From Streptomyces hyderabadensis (GTDB lineage: Bacteria; Actinomycetota; Actinomycetes; Streptomycetales; Streptomycetaceae): a stretch of 64,000 nt of DNA. Position numbers and translations under genes: made by a program. The stretch covers positions 310,001-374,000 of the forward strand of contig NZ_JAIOJZ010000001.1 of the NCBI RefSeq assembly GCF_020404845.1, given 5' to 3'. The stretch's first letter is position 1. Every line of letters begins with the position of its first letter. The notes below the pieces were generated by a model. That model worked only from the letters and a program-made list of their open reading frames with translations, made no database searches and was not told the origin of the DNA. This document shows positions 18,722-26,367 of the stretch, one piece after another.

Positions 18722-20491
18722 TCAGCCGGTCTCCCGCCAGCGGTTGGTGACCGGCAGGCGGCGGTCCTTGCCGAAGCCCTTGGGCGAGATCTTGGTGCCC
18801 GGCGGGTACTGCCGCCGCTTGTACTCCGCGGTGTCCACCATGCGCAGCGTCCTCGCCACCAGCTCCCGGTCGTACCCGGCGGCCACGATCTCGTCGGCGC
18901 CCCGGTCGCGGTCGACGTACAGGGCGAGGATCGCGTCCAGCACCGGGTAGTCCGGCAGCGAGTCGGTGTCGACCTGGCCGGGGCGCAGCTCCGCGCTCGG
19001 CGGCTTGGTGATCGAGTTCTCCGGGATCGGCGGGGTCCGGCCGCGGTCCCGGGCCGCGCGGTTGCGCCACTCGGCGAGCCGGAAGACCGAGGTCTTGTAC
19101 ACGTCCTTGATGGGCCCGTACGCGCCCACCGAGTCGCCGTACAGCGTCGAGTAGCCGACCGCCAGCTCCGACTTGTTGCCGGGGGCCAGGACCAGGTGGC
19201 CCTCCTGGTTGGAGAGCGCCATCAGCAGCGTGCCGCGCAGCCGGGACTGCAGGTTCTCCTCGGCCAGGCCGGTCAGCTCCAGCGCGCCCGTGTACGCGTC
19301 GAACATCGGCTCGATGGAGACGGTGCGGTAGTGCAGGCCGGTGCGCCGGGCCAGCTCGGCCGCGTCGTCCCTGGAGTGCCCCGAGGAGTACTTGGAGGGC
19401 ATCGAGACGCCGTACACGTGCTGGGCGCCGAGCGCGTCGCAGGCGATCGACGCGACCAGCGCGGAGTCGATGCCGCCGGACAGTCCGATCAGCACCGAGC
19501 GGAAGCCGTTCTTCGTGACGTACGCGCGCAGGCCGGTGACGAGCGCCGAGTAGACCTCCTCGTCGTCGTCGAGCGGCTCGGCGTGGCCGCCGGACCGCCA
19601 CGGCTCCCCGGCGGGCAGCGGCTCCTCATCCGCGGCCGGTCCGGGGAGCGTCACCCGGTCGATGCGCAGCCCGTCGTCCACGACGCCGGCGGGCGGCTCC
19701 GCCTCGGCGGCGGGCAGGTCGAGGTCGAGGACCATGCAGCCCTCGGTGAACTGCGGCGCGCGGGCCAGGACCGCCCCGTCCCGGTCGACGACGATCGAGT
19801 CGCCGTCGAAGACCAGCTCGTCCTGCCCGCCGGTCATGGCGAGGTAGGCGGTGGTGCACCCGGCCTCCTGGGCGCGTTTGCGCACCAGCTCCAGCCGGGT
19901 GTCGTCCTTGTCCCGCTCGTACGGGGAGGCGTTGACGGAGAGCAGCAGCCCGGCCCGCGCCGCGCGGGCGGCCGGCACCCGGCCGCCGTCCTGCCACAGG
20001 TCCTCGCAGATGGCCAGCGCCACGTCCACGCCGCGCACCCGCACCACGGGCAGGGTGTCGCCGGGCACGAAGTAGCGGAACTCGTCGAAGACCCCGTAGT
20101 TCGGCAGGTGGTGCTTGGCGAAGCGCAGCGCCACCTCGCCGCCGTGCAGCACGGCCGCCGCGTTCTGCGGGGCGCCGGCCGGCTGGCCGTACCTGGGCTG
20201 CGCGGTCGTCGAGCGGTCGAGGTACCCGACGACCACGGGGACCTCGCCGAGGCCCTCGTCCGCCAGCCGCGCCGCGAGGTCGCGCAGGGCGGTGCGGGAT
20301 GCCTCGACGAAGGAGGACCTGAGGGCCAGGTCCTCCACCGGGTACCCGGTCAGCGTCATCTCCGGGAACGCCACCAGGTGCGCTCCCTGCCCGGCCGCGT
20401 GCCGGGTCCAGCGCAGGACGGATGCGGCGTTGCCGTCGATGTCGCCGACGGTGGAGTCGATCTGGTTCAGGGCGAGTCGTAGTCGGGGCAC
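18722..20491 (-). CDS. nadE: Glutamine-dependent NAD+ synthetase
   Basis: A 589-residue enzyme that makes NAD+ from deamido-NAD+, ATP and glutamine-derived ammonia. The N-terminal nitrilase-type glutaminase domain shows FPEMTLTGYP (Glu) and ICEDLW (the nucleophile Cys). The C-terminal synthetase domain carries the P-loop GLSGGIDSALVA, then LVLAPGNKSELAVGYSTLYGD and PGTKISPKGFGKDRRLPVTNRW. Of two in-frame GTGs, 20491 is preferred over 20500. TACAGT lies 7 bp upstream of it, suggesting a leaderless transcript, and the protein then begins PRLRLALNQIDSTVGD as homologs do. It is divergent from nothing and appears monocistronic. Confidence 0.94.
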   Translation of the reverse strand: MPRLRLALNQIDSTVGDIDGNAASVLRWTRHAAGQGAHLVAFPEMTLTGYPVEDLALRSSFVEASRTALRDLAARLADEGLGEVPVVVGYLDRSTTAQPRYGQPAGAPQNAAAVLHGGEVALRFAKHHLPNYGVFDEFRYFVPGDTLPVVRVRGVDVALAICEDLWQDGGRVPAARAARAGLLLSVNASPYERDKDDTRLELVRKRAQEAGCTTAYLAMTGGQDELVFDGDSIVVDRDGAVLARAPQFTEGCMVLDLDLPAAEAEPPAGVVDDGLRIDRVTLPGPAADEEPLPAGEPWRSGGHAEPLDDDEEVYSALVTGLRAYVTKNGFRSVLIGLSGGIDSALVASIACDALGAQHVYGVSMPSKYSSGHSRDDAAELARRTGLHYRTVSIEPMFDAYTGALELTGLAEENLQSRLRGTLLMALSNQEGHLVLAPGNKSELAVGYSTLYGDSVGAYGPIKDVYKTSVFRLAEWRNRAARDRGRTPPIPENSITKPPSAELRPGQVDTDSLPDYPVLDAILALYVDRDRGADEIVAAGYDRELVARTLRMVDTAEYKRRQYPPGTKISPKGFGKDRRLPVTNRWRETG

Positions 20492-20498
20492 GGGTCCC

Positions 20499-20504
20499 AC
20501 TGTA
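20499..20504 (-). promoter_or_regulatory. Probable leaderless -10 of nadE
   Basis: On the minus strand TACAGT (TANNNT) ends 7 bp before the GTG at 20491. No SD is visible in the preceding 20 nt, so the mRNA probably begins at the start codon. Confidence 0.45.
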
Positions 20505-20574
20505 ATCGTCAGAACGACGCAATGGGGCGTCGCGTGTGTTACGGCGTGATGTCCGGGACCTCACGCACGTGACC

Positions 20575-21201
20575 TCACGTCCGCGGCTTCGCGCCCCGCT
20601 CGGCCAGCAGGTCGGCCATCAGCCGGATCTCCGACTCCTGGGACTCCACCATCCCCTGAGCGAGCCGCTTCTCCACGCCGACCGTGCACCGCTCGACGCA
20701 CCCCTTCGCCATGTGGACGCCGCCCTTGTGGTGCTCGGTCATCAGCTGGAGGTAGTAGACCTCGGCCTGCTTGCCGTCCAGCGTCCCGAGCTTCTTCATC
20801 TCGGCGTCGGTGGCCATCCCGGGCATCAGCGAGCCCTCACCGGCCAAGGGCGCGTCGCCCATGCCCATCCAGGTCATCGGCGGGTCGGAGGACACCTTGG
20901 GCAACGCCCACAGGTCGAGCCAGCCGATCATCATGCCGCGCTGGTTGGCCTGGGTCTGCGCGATGTCGTACGCGAGCCGCCGCACCTCCTCGTCGTCGGT
21001 GCGGTCGCGCACGATGTACGACATCTCCACGGCCTGCTGGTGGTGGACCGACATGTCCCGCGCGAACCCGGCGTCCGCGGAGTCGGCGGCCGGGACCCGG
21101 CTGCCGCCGTCGTCCCCGGCGACCGCGTAGGTGATCCCGCCGGCCGCGACGAGGACCGCCGCCGCGGCCCCCGCGATCCAGCCGGCCCGTTTCGGGGTCA
21201 C
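20575..21201 (-). CDS. DUF305-family secreted or membrane-anchored protein
   Basis: A 208-residue protein with an N-terminal membrane or signal segment (AGWIAGAAAAVLVAAGGITYAVAG). The DUF305 core has paired His-rich helices: FARDMSVHHQQAVEMSYIV and LMTEHHKGGVHMAKGCVE. The ferritin-like four-helix fold predicted for this family and its His clusters suggest metal binding, but no function is established. The GTG at 21201 overlaps the stop of the upstream DUF3105 gene by 4 nt (GTGA), so the two are translationally coupled. These two families commonly occur together in actinobacteria. Confidence 0.85.
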   Translation of the reverse strand: MTPKRAGWIAGAAAAVLVAAGGITYAVAGDDGGSRVPAADSADAGFARDMSVHHQQAVEMSYIVRDRTDDEEVRRLAYDIAQTQANQRGMMIGWLDLWALPKVSSDPPMTWMGMGDAPLAGEGSLMPGMATDAEMKKLGTLDGKQAEVYYLQLMTEHHKGGVHMAKGCVERCTVGVEKRLAQGMVESQESEIRLMADLLAERGAKPRT

Positions 21202-21866
21202 TGGGACAGCCCGTTGGTGCACGCGGCCCCCGGCTCGGGGGTCTGCTCGCCCTGGACGAACTTCTCGAAGAACTTGTCCACGTTCGGGTCGTCGGCGCCG
21301 GTCACCGTGCGCTGGTGCCCCCAGGCGGACAGCATGATCGGGTCTTTCTGCTTGTCGTCGGGGCTCATCAGCGAGTACGGCGTCTTCTTGACCTTGGCGG
21401 CCAGCTTGTCGACGTCGGCCTTGGGGGCCTGGTCGGTGTACGTCACCCAGACGGCGCCGTGCTCCAGCGAGTGCACGGCGTTCTCGTTGTTCAGCGGCTT
21501 GGTGTAGACGTCGCCGTTGCAGTTCATCCAGACCTGGTTGTGGTCGCCGCCGACAGGGGGCTCGACGGGGTAGGACACCTTCTCGGTGACGTGGTTGCGC
21601 CCCAGGTCGCCCTCCCAGGTCCGTACGCCGTCCGCGCCGGTGACGAACTTGCCGGAGGTCTTGCCGTCGGAGGCCGTGTCGCCGGAGGAGTCGTCGGACT
21701 GCGACCGGACGAGGAACACGCCGCCGACGACGAGACCGGCGACGACCACGGTGCTCAGCGTGATCGTGAGGATCCGGTTCCGGCGGTTGCGGGCCTCCTC
21801 GGCGCGCCGCATCTCGGCTATGCGGGCCTGTCGCGCCGTGTTGCTGCTCTTCTTGGCGGAACCCAT
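21198..21866 (-). CDS. DUF3105-family membrane-anchored protein
   Basis: A 222-residue protein: a basic, coiled cytosolic N-terminus (ARQARIAEMRRAEEARNRRNR), one membrane helix (ILTITLSTVVVAGLVVGGVFLV) and an extracytoplasmic DUF3105 domain. That domain includes YPVEPPVGGDHNQVWMNCNGDVYTKPLNNENAVHSLEHGAVWVTY, with conserved His, Cys and Asn residues. The function is unknown. The ATG at 21866 is preceded by AGAAGGGC; the longer open frame upstream has no SD. It is first in a coupled pair with the DUF305 gene and divergent from glnA2 across 291 bp. Confidence 0.85.
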   Translation of the reverse strand: MGSAKKSSNTARQARIAEMRRAEEARNRRNRILTITLSTVVVAGLVVGGVFLVRSQSDDSSGDTASDGKTSGKFVTGADGVRTWEGDLGRNHVTEKVSYPVEPPVGGDHNQVWMNCNGDVYTKPLNNENAVHSLEHGAVWVTYTDQAPKADVDKLAAKVKKTPYSLMSPDDKQKDPIMLSAWGHQRTVTGADDPNVDKFFEKFVQGEQTPEPGAACTNGLSQ

Positions 21867-22097
21867 GGGGTGTTGCCCTTCTGGGAAGACTTCTGGAGAC
21901 GGACGAGCGTGAGGGTCCGCTGATCGTAATGGCGCGGGGCCCGTCCTTCGTAGGGCGGGCACAGGATCCGTCCCGGCCGGATCCCCGGAATGGCCCGATC
22001 GAACAGGTGGCCTCTACGCTGCGGTCACGGGGTGGGCCGGCCGACGGAGGTCCGCAACGCATACGTAACGGCGCTGTGGTGTGATGCTCAGGTGCCC

Positions 22098-22140
22098 GGC
22101 CGCCTCCCGCCGTACCGGAGACAGGCGGCCTGACCAGCAA
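22098..22140 (+). other. Hairpin in the glnA2 leader
   Basis: GGCCGCC (22098-22104) and GGCGGCC (22134-22140) are perfect complements just upstream of the glnA2 SD, with a 29-nt loop. A role in expression is possible but unproven. The rest of 21867-22157 shows no clear GlnR box (gTnAC-n6-GaAAC). Confidence 0.3.
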
Positions 22141-22157
22141 GGATGGGGAAGCGGAAG

Positions 22158-23519
22158 ATGGACAAGCAGCAGGAGTTCGTGATCCGGACGCTGGAGGAGC
22201 GCGACATCCGGTTCGTACGCCTGTGGTTCACGGACGTTCTGGGCTTCCTCAAGTCCGTCGCCGTGGCCCCGGCCGAGCTGGAGCAGGCCTTCGACGAGGG
22301 CATCGGCTTCGACGGCTCAGCGATCGAGGGCTTCGCCCGGGTCTACGAGTCCGACATGATCGCCAAGCCGGACCCGTCGACCTTCCAGGTCCTGCCGTGG
22401 CGCGCGGAGGCCCCCGGCACGGCCCGCATGTTCTGCGACATCCTCATGCCGGACGGCTCGCCCTCCTTCGCGGACCCGCGCTACGTCCTCAAGCGCGCCC
22501 TGGCCCGCACCTCCGACCTGGGCTTCACCTTCTACACCCACCCGGAGATCGAGTTCTTCCTCCTGAAGGACAAGCCGGTCGACGGCTCGGTGCCGACCCC
22601 CGCCGACAACTCCGGCTACTTCGACCACACCCCGCAGAACATCGGCATGGACTTCCGCCGCCAGGCGATCACGATGCTGGAGTCGATGGGCATCTCGGTG
22701 GAGTTCTCCCACCACGAGGGCGCCCCCGGCCAGCAGGAGATCGACCTGCGGTACGCGGACGCGCTCTCCACGGCCGACAACATCATGACCTTCCGCCTGG
22801 TCATGAAGCAGGTCGCGCTGGAACAGGGCCTCCAGGCCACCTTCATGCCGAAGCCGTTCTCGGAGTACCCGGGCTCGGGCATGCACTCGCACCTGTCCCT
22901 CTTCGAGGGCGACCGCAACGCGTTCTACGAGTCCGGCGCCGAGTACCAGCTCTCCAAGGTCGGCCGCTCCTTCATCGCGGGCCTGCTGCGGCACGCGGCG
23001 GAGACCTCCGCGGTCACCAACCAGTGGGTGAACTCCTACAAGCGCATCTGGGGCGGCACCGAGCGCACGGCGGGCGCCGGCGGCGAGGCCCCGTCCTACA
23101 TCTGCTGGGGCCACAACAACCGCTCGGCCCTGGTCCGCGTCCCGATGTACAAGCCCGGCAAGACCGGCTCGGCCCGCGTCGAGGTCCGCTCCATCGACTC
23201 CGGCGCCAACCCGTACCTGACCTACGCCGTTCTCCTGGCCGCCGGCCTCAAGGGCATCGAGGAGGGCTACGAACTCCCGCCGGGCGCCGAGGACGACGTC
23301 TGGGCCCTCTCCGACGCGGAACGCCGCGCCCTGGGCATCGAGCCCCTTCCCCAGAACCTGGGCGAGGCCCTCGCCCTGATGGAACGCAGCGACCTCGTCG
23401 CCGAGACCCTGGGCGAACACGTCTTCGACTTCTTCCTCCGCAACAAGCGCCAGGAGTGGGAGGAGTACCGGTCGCAGGTCACGGCCTTCGAACTGCGCAA
23501 GAACCTGCCGGTGCTGTAA
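22158..23519 (+). CDS. glnA2: Glutamine synthetase-like enzyme GlnA2 (gamma-glutamylpolyamine synthetase type)
   Basis: A 453-residue member of the glutamine synthetase family. Metal- and substrate-binding motifs are intact: FDGSAIEGF (51-59), HPEIEFF (128-134), PGSGMHSHLSLF (238-249) and the Arg-rich NRSALVRVPMYKPG. The region equivalent to the adenylylation loop reads EDDVWALSDAERR, with Trp382 where adenylylated enzymes have Tyr. From memory, the S. coelicolor counterpart uses polyamines rather than ammonia as acceptor, so polyamine catabolism is the likely role; that is transferred knowledge. The ATG at 22158 has GGGGAAG upstream; another ATG 15 nt earlier is possible. A terminator follows. 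Confidence 0.85.
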   Translation: MDKQQEFVIRTLEERDIRFVRLWFTDVLGFLKSVAVAPAELEQAFDEGIGFDGSAIEGFARVYESDMIAKPDPSTFQVLPWRAEAPGTARMFCDILMPDGSPSFADPRYVLKRALARTSDLGFTFYTHPEIEFFLLKDKPVDGSVPTPADNSGYFDHTPQNIGMDFRRQAITMLESMGISVEFSHHEGAPGQQEIDLRYADALSTADNIMTFRLVMKQVALEQGLQATFMPKPFSEYPGSGMHSHLSLFEGDRNAFYESGAEYQLSKVGRSFIAGLLRHAAETSAVTNQWVNSYKRIWGGTERTAGAGGEAPSYICWGHNNRSALVRVPMYKPGKTGSARVEVRSIDSGANPYLTYAVLLAAGLKGIEEGYELPPGAEDDVWALSDAERRALGIEPLPQNLGEALALMERSDLVAETLGEHVFDFFLRNKRQEWEEYRSQVTAFELRKNLPVL

Positions 23520-23526
23520 CTGGGCC

Positions 23527-23550
23527 GGGGGCGGCCGTCCGGCCGCCCCC
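23527..23550 (+). terminator. Terminator of glnA2
   Basis: GGGGGCGGCC (23527-23536) pairs with GGCCGCCCCC (23541-23550) over a 4-nt loop, beginning 8 bp after the glnA2 stop. It probably also serves the opposing reading frame remnant. Confidence 0.8.
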
Positions 23551-23554
23551 TCCC

Positions 23555-23890
23555 CTACGCCTTGCCCGTGCCGGGCGGGCGCTTCCTCTCCTCGCGCCGG
23601 CTCGCGGCGTCCGATCCGCGCCATGCCATCCACCCGACGGCGCCGAGCGCGGCGAGGCCTGCCGCACCCGCGCCGAGCAGCTCACCGGTGGCGTCCGCCT
23701 GCCCTGGCGTCCGGGGGCGGAGCACGCCTTCAGGGTCCGCGACCACGGTCAGCTCCTGGCCGACGTCGTAGAGGTCGGTCGTCGTCTCCAGCTCCGGCCC
23801 GGGCACGCGGGAGCCGTCCTCGCGCCTCAGCTCGTACCCGATTCCTCGCCGAGGCGGCGTGGATCGAGCCTCCGACGGTATCCAAGGGGC
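23555..23890 (-). pseudogene. 5'-truncated remnant of a DUF3592-like membrane protein
   Basis: Open reading from 23890 to the TAG at 23555 gives GIGYELRREDGSRV, LETTTDLYDVGQELTVVADP and a hydrophobic segment (LLGAGAAGLAALGAVGWMAW). This is the C-terminal half of a DUF3592-type protein, in which a beta domain with a VG..V.V..DP motif precedes the last membrane helix. Homology-like sequence continues upstream of the only usable start (GTG at 23806, 83 residues) until a stop at 23891-23893, and the kinase gene ends 60 bp further on. The N-terminal helix is therefore missing. It may still be expressed as an 83-residue peptide. The family assignment is by eye. Confidence 0.4.
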
Positions 23891-23954
23891 TCACGTGACC
23901 CCGTGTCGGCGCCGGTCAGGACATCGCGCAACTCTTCCCGGCAGAGTGGGGGGC

Positions 23955-26030
23955 TCAGCGAGCGGTCCCCGAGGGGAGCTTCCACAGGCGTACGCCGGTG
24001 TTCTTGGTCGCTTCGGACTCGGTGGTGCCCGGGGCCGGGGTCTCCTCGGGGGCGCCGCCGCCCGCGGTGCTGCCGGCGAGGAACCGTCCGTCCGGGCTGA
24101 AGGCCAGTTCGCGGATGTCGGCGCCGAAGCCGGTCTCGTCGTCGGCCAGGATGGCGCTGGGCTTGCGGTCGGCCAGGTTCCACAGGAGCACCCGGCCTTC
24201 GGCGGTGACGGCGAGGGTCCTGCCGTCGGGGCTGAACGCCAGGTCCCGGGCCTCGGTGACGAAGCGGTGGGTGAGGGTGGCCTTCAGGCGGCCGGTGGTC
24301 ACGTCCCACAGCCGTACGCCGCTGCCCTGGCCGCCGGTGGCGAGGGTCTTGCCGTCGGGGCCGAAGGCGACGGCGTAGGTGACGTCCTCCAGGGCGAGGT
24401 CGTGGCGCGGACCGCCCTGGCCGTAGGGCTCCGGGTCGAGCCGGGTCAGGTCCCACAGCTTGGCCGGCTCGTTCTCCACCTGGTAGCGCTGGTCGGAGAA
24501 GTCGCCCACGGAGGCGAGTGTCCTGCCGTCGGGGCTGAACGCCATGTCCGTCGCGTGCAGGTTCTGCGACAGGTGGGCCCGCGGGTCCGCGCTGCGGCGG
24601 CCGAGGTCCCACAGGTTGGCACCCGCACTGTCGCCCAGGGCGATCCACTTGCCGTCGGGGCTGAGGGCGAGGGAGTAGGCCGTTTCCTCGATGCGGCGGA
24701 CCTCCCGGCGCCGGACCACGTCCCAGACGCCGACCAGGTGGGTGCCGGTTCTCGTGACCAGGGTCTTCCCGTCGGCGCCGAACGTCACGCCGACCACTGG
24801 GCTCGGGTCCCCGGACCAGTTCTTCTCGGTGAGCGTGGCACGCACCTTGCGGGTGGCGGCGTTCCACAGCCGCACCTTGCCGTCCTCGCCGCCGGTGGCG
24901 AGCGTCGCGCCGTCCGGGCTGAACGCGACGCCGCTGGTCCCTTCGGCGAAGATGTCGGTCGCCGCGACCACGGGATACGGCTGCTTGCTCTTCGGGGGCT
25001 TCCCGGACGAGGGCAGCAGCGTCACGACCAGGACGACGACCAGCGCGATGGCGGCGACAACGCCGAGCAGGGCGGCGTACGGCGGGGTGGACGGGGTCTC
25101 GGCGTCGGCGTCCGGGGCCGGGGTGCGCGCCGGGGCCGTGGCGGTGGGCGCGTCCGGACCGGTCGCCGGGGGCGCGGACACGACGGTGGGGGTGCGGCCG
25201 TCGTCGAAGTCCCCGTTCGCCGCCCGGCCGCAGAGCCGGATCACCTCGGCGGGCGTCGGCCGGCGTGCCGGGTCCTTCTCCAGGCACAGCGCCACGACGC
25301 CGCGCACGGACTCGGGGCAGTCGTCGAGGTCGGGGGCCGCCTCCAGGATCCGGTACGCCACTCCGTGGTCGCTGCCGCCGCCGAAGGCCAGCCTCCCGGT
25401 CGCGGCGAAGTGGGCGACGAGGCCGAGCGCGAACACGTCACCGGCCTCGGTGACCTCCTGCCCCCGGATGTACTCGGGCGCCATGTAGGCCGGCGTCCCG
25501 GCGCGCATCCCCGTGGCGGTCAGGGCGGTGACGTCCGCGGCGCGGGCGATGCCGAAGTCGATGACCTTGGGTCCGTCGGCGGTGAGGACGATGTTGGAGG
25601 GCTTCAGGTCGCGGTGGATCACCCCGGCCGCATGGATCGTCTCCAGCGCCTCGGCGACCCCGGCCGTCAGCGCGAGCACCTCGGCGGCGGGCAGCGGTCC
25701 CCGTTCGCCGACGGCCTGCTGGAGGGAGGGCCCGGGGGCGTAGGCCGTGGCCAGCCAGGGCTCGTCGGCCTCCAGGTCGGCCGCGACGACGGGCACGGTG
25801 TAGAGCCCCTGCACCCGCCGGGCCGCCGCGACCTCCAGCGCGAACCGCCTGCGGAACTCGGGGTCGGCGGCGTACGCCCGGTGGACGACCTTGACGGCCA
25901 CGGCGCTCCCGGCGGGCGTACGCCCCAGGTAGACGCGCCCCATCCCGCCCTCGCCCAGCAGCCGCTCCAGCCGGTAGGGACCGATCTCGGCCGGTATGCC
26001 ACTGGCGGGACGGGACATACGGTCCGTCAT
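23955..26030 (-). CDS. Membrane-bound Ser/Thr protein kinase with C-terminal WD40 sensor
   Basis: A 691-residue Hanks-type kinase. The kinase domain (about 17-265) is complete: GEGGMGRVYLG (P-loop), K47, HRDLKPSN (catalytic D141), DFG (158-160) and GTPAYMAPEY. A Pro/Thr/Ala-rich linker leads to one membrane helix (about 317-340). Outside lies a WD40 propeller (about 365-691) with repeated FSPDGxTLA(T/S)...VRLWD units. The layout suggests an extracellular beta-propeller that senses a ligand or serves as scaffold, with phosphorylation inside. It stands alone and no substrate gene is evident. The start ATG at 26030 has only a weak SD; an ATG four codons later is possible. Confidence 0.92.
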   Translation of the reverse strand: MTDRMSRPASGIPAEIGPYRLERLLGEGGMGRVYLGRTPAGSAVAVKVVHRAYAADPEFRRRFALEVAAARRVQGLYTVPVVAADLEADEPWLATAYAPGPSLQQAVGERGPLPAAEVLALTAGVAEALETIHAAGVIHRDLKPSNIVLTADGPKVIDFGIARAADVTALTATGMRAGTPAYMAPEYIRGQEVTEAGDVFALGLVAHFAATGRLAFGGGSDHGVAYRILEAAPDLDDCPESVRGVVALCLEKDPARRPTPAEVIRLCGRAANGDFDDGRTPTVVSAPPATGPDAPTATAPARTPAPDADAETPSTPPYAALLGVVAAIALVVVLVVTLLPSSGKPPKSKQPYPVVAATDIFAEGTSGVAFSPDGATLATGGEDGKVRLWNAATRKVRATLTEKNWSGDPSPVVGVTFGADGKTLVTRTGTHLVGVWDVVRRREVRRIEETAYSLALSPDGKWIALGDSAGANLWDLGRRSADPRAHLSQNLHATDMAFSPDGRTLASVGDFSDQRYQVENEPAKLWDLTRLDPEPYGQGGPRHDLALEDVTYAVAFGPDGKTLATGGQGSGVRLWDVTTGRLKATLTHRFVTEARDLAFSPDGRTLAVTAEGRVLLWNLADRKPSAILADDETGFGADIRELAFSPDGRFLAGSTAGGGAPEETPAPGTTESEATKNTGVRLWKLPSGTAR

Positions 26031-26367
26031 TCCGCGTTTCCGCTACTGCCGCAGCTGCTCCTGAACCAGTGCCTCATGTCTCCCCCAGCAGCACCTGCTC
26101 GACGAAGGGCCGGTGATTCCTCGGCGGTCAGGGCCCCGGCGCGGATGGCACCATAGCGCAGTTCACGGTCCGCAGCTGCCGTGGGTCACCGAAGGGCGGC
26201 TGCTGTAGGCGGTGTTGGCCCTGCCGACCGCCGTGCCGGTCATGTGTCCCCCGATCCAGCCAAAAAAGATGAATCTTCAACTTAATAGTTGAACGCTCAA
26301 CTTACTCAGTCTAGTGTCGGAGCTGTGGAGAAGACCCACAAGACGCTCGCAGACGAGGAGACGTCCG
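26031..26367. promoter_or_regulatory. Divergent intergenic region, kinase / amidohydrolase, with TTGA-TCAA operator
   Basis: A 337-bp gap. Its striking element is a low-GC island at 26258-26310. Within it TCAACT (26277-26282), AGTTGA (26287-26292) and TCAACT (26297-26302) alternate with exact 4-bp spacers, giving two overlapping perfect palindromes 66 bp before the amidohydrolase start. Such TTGA/TCAA palindromes resemble MarR-family operators. No MarR gene is nearby. The rest of the gap shows nothing recognisable. Confidence 0.6.

Noticed and set aside
21867..22157. GlnR box in front of glnA2
   Set aside because: Only isolated GTAAC-like pieces are present; no gTnAC-n6-GaAAC pair could be found.
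26314..26367. Earlier GTG start for the amidohydrolase
   Set aside because: No SD, and it would add an Arg-rich segment before the Tat signal; GTG 26368 has AGGAG at 7 nt.
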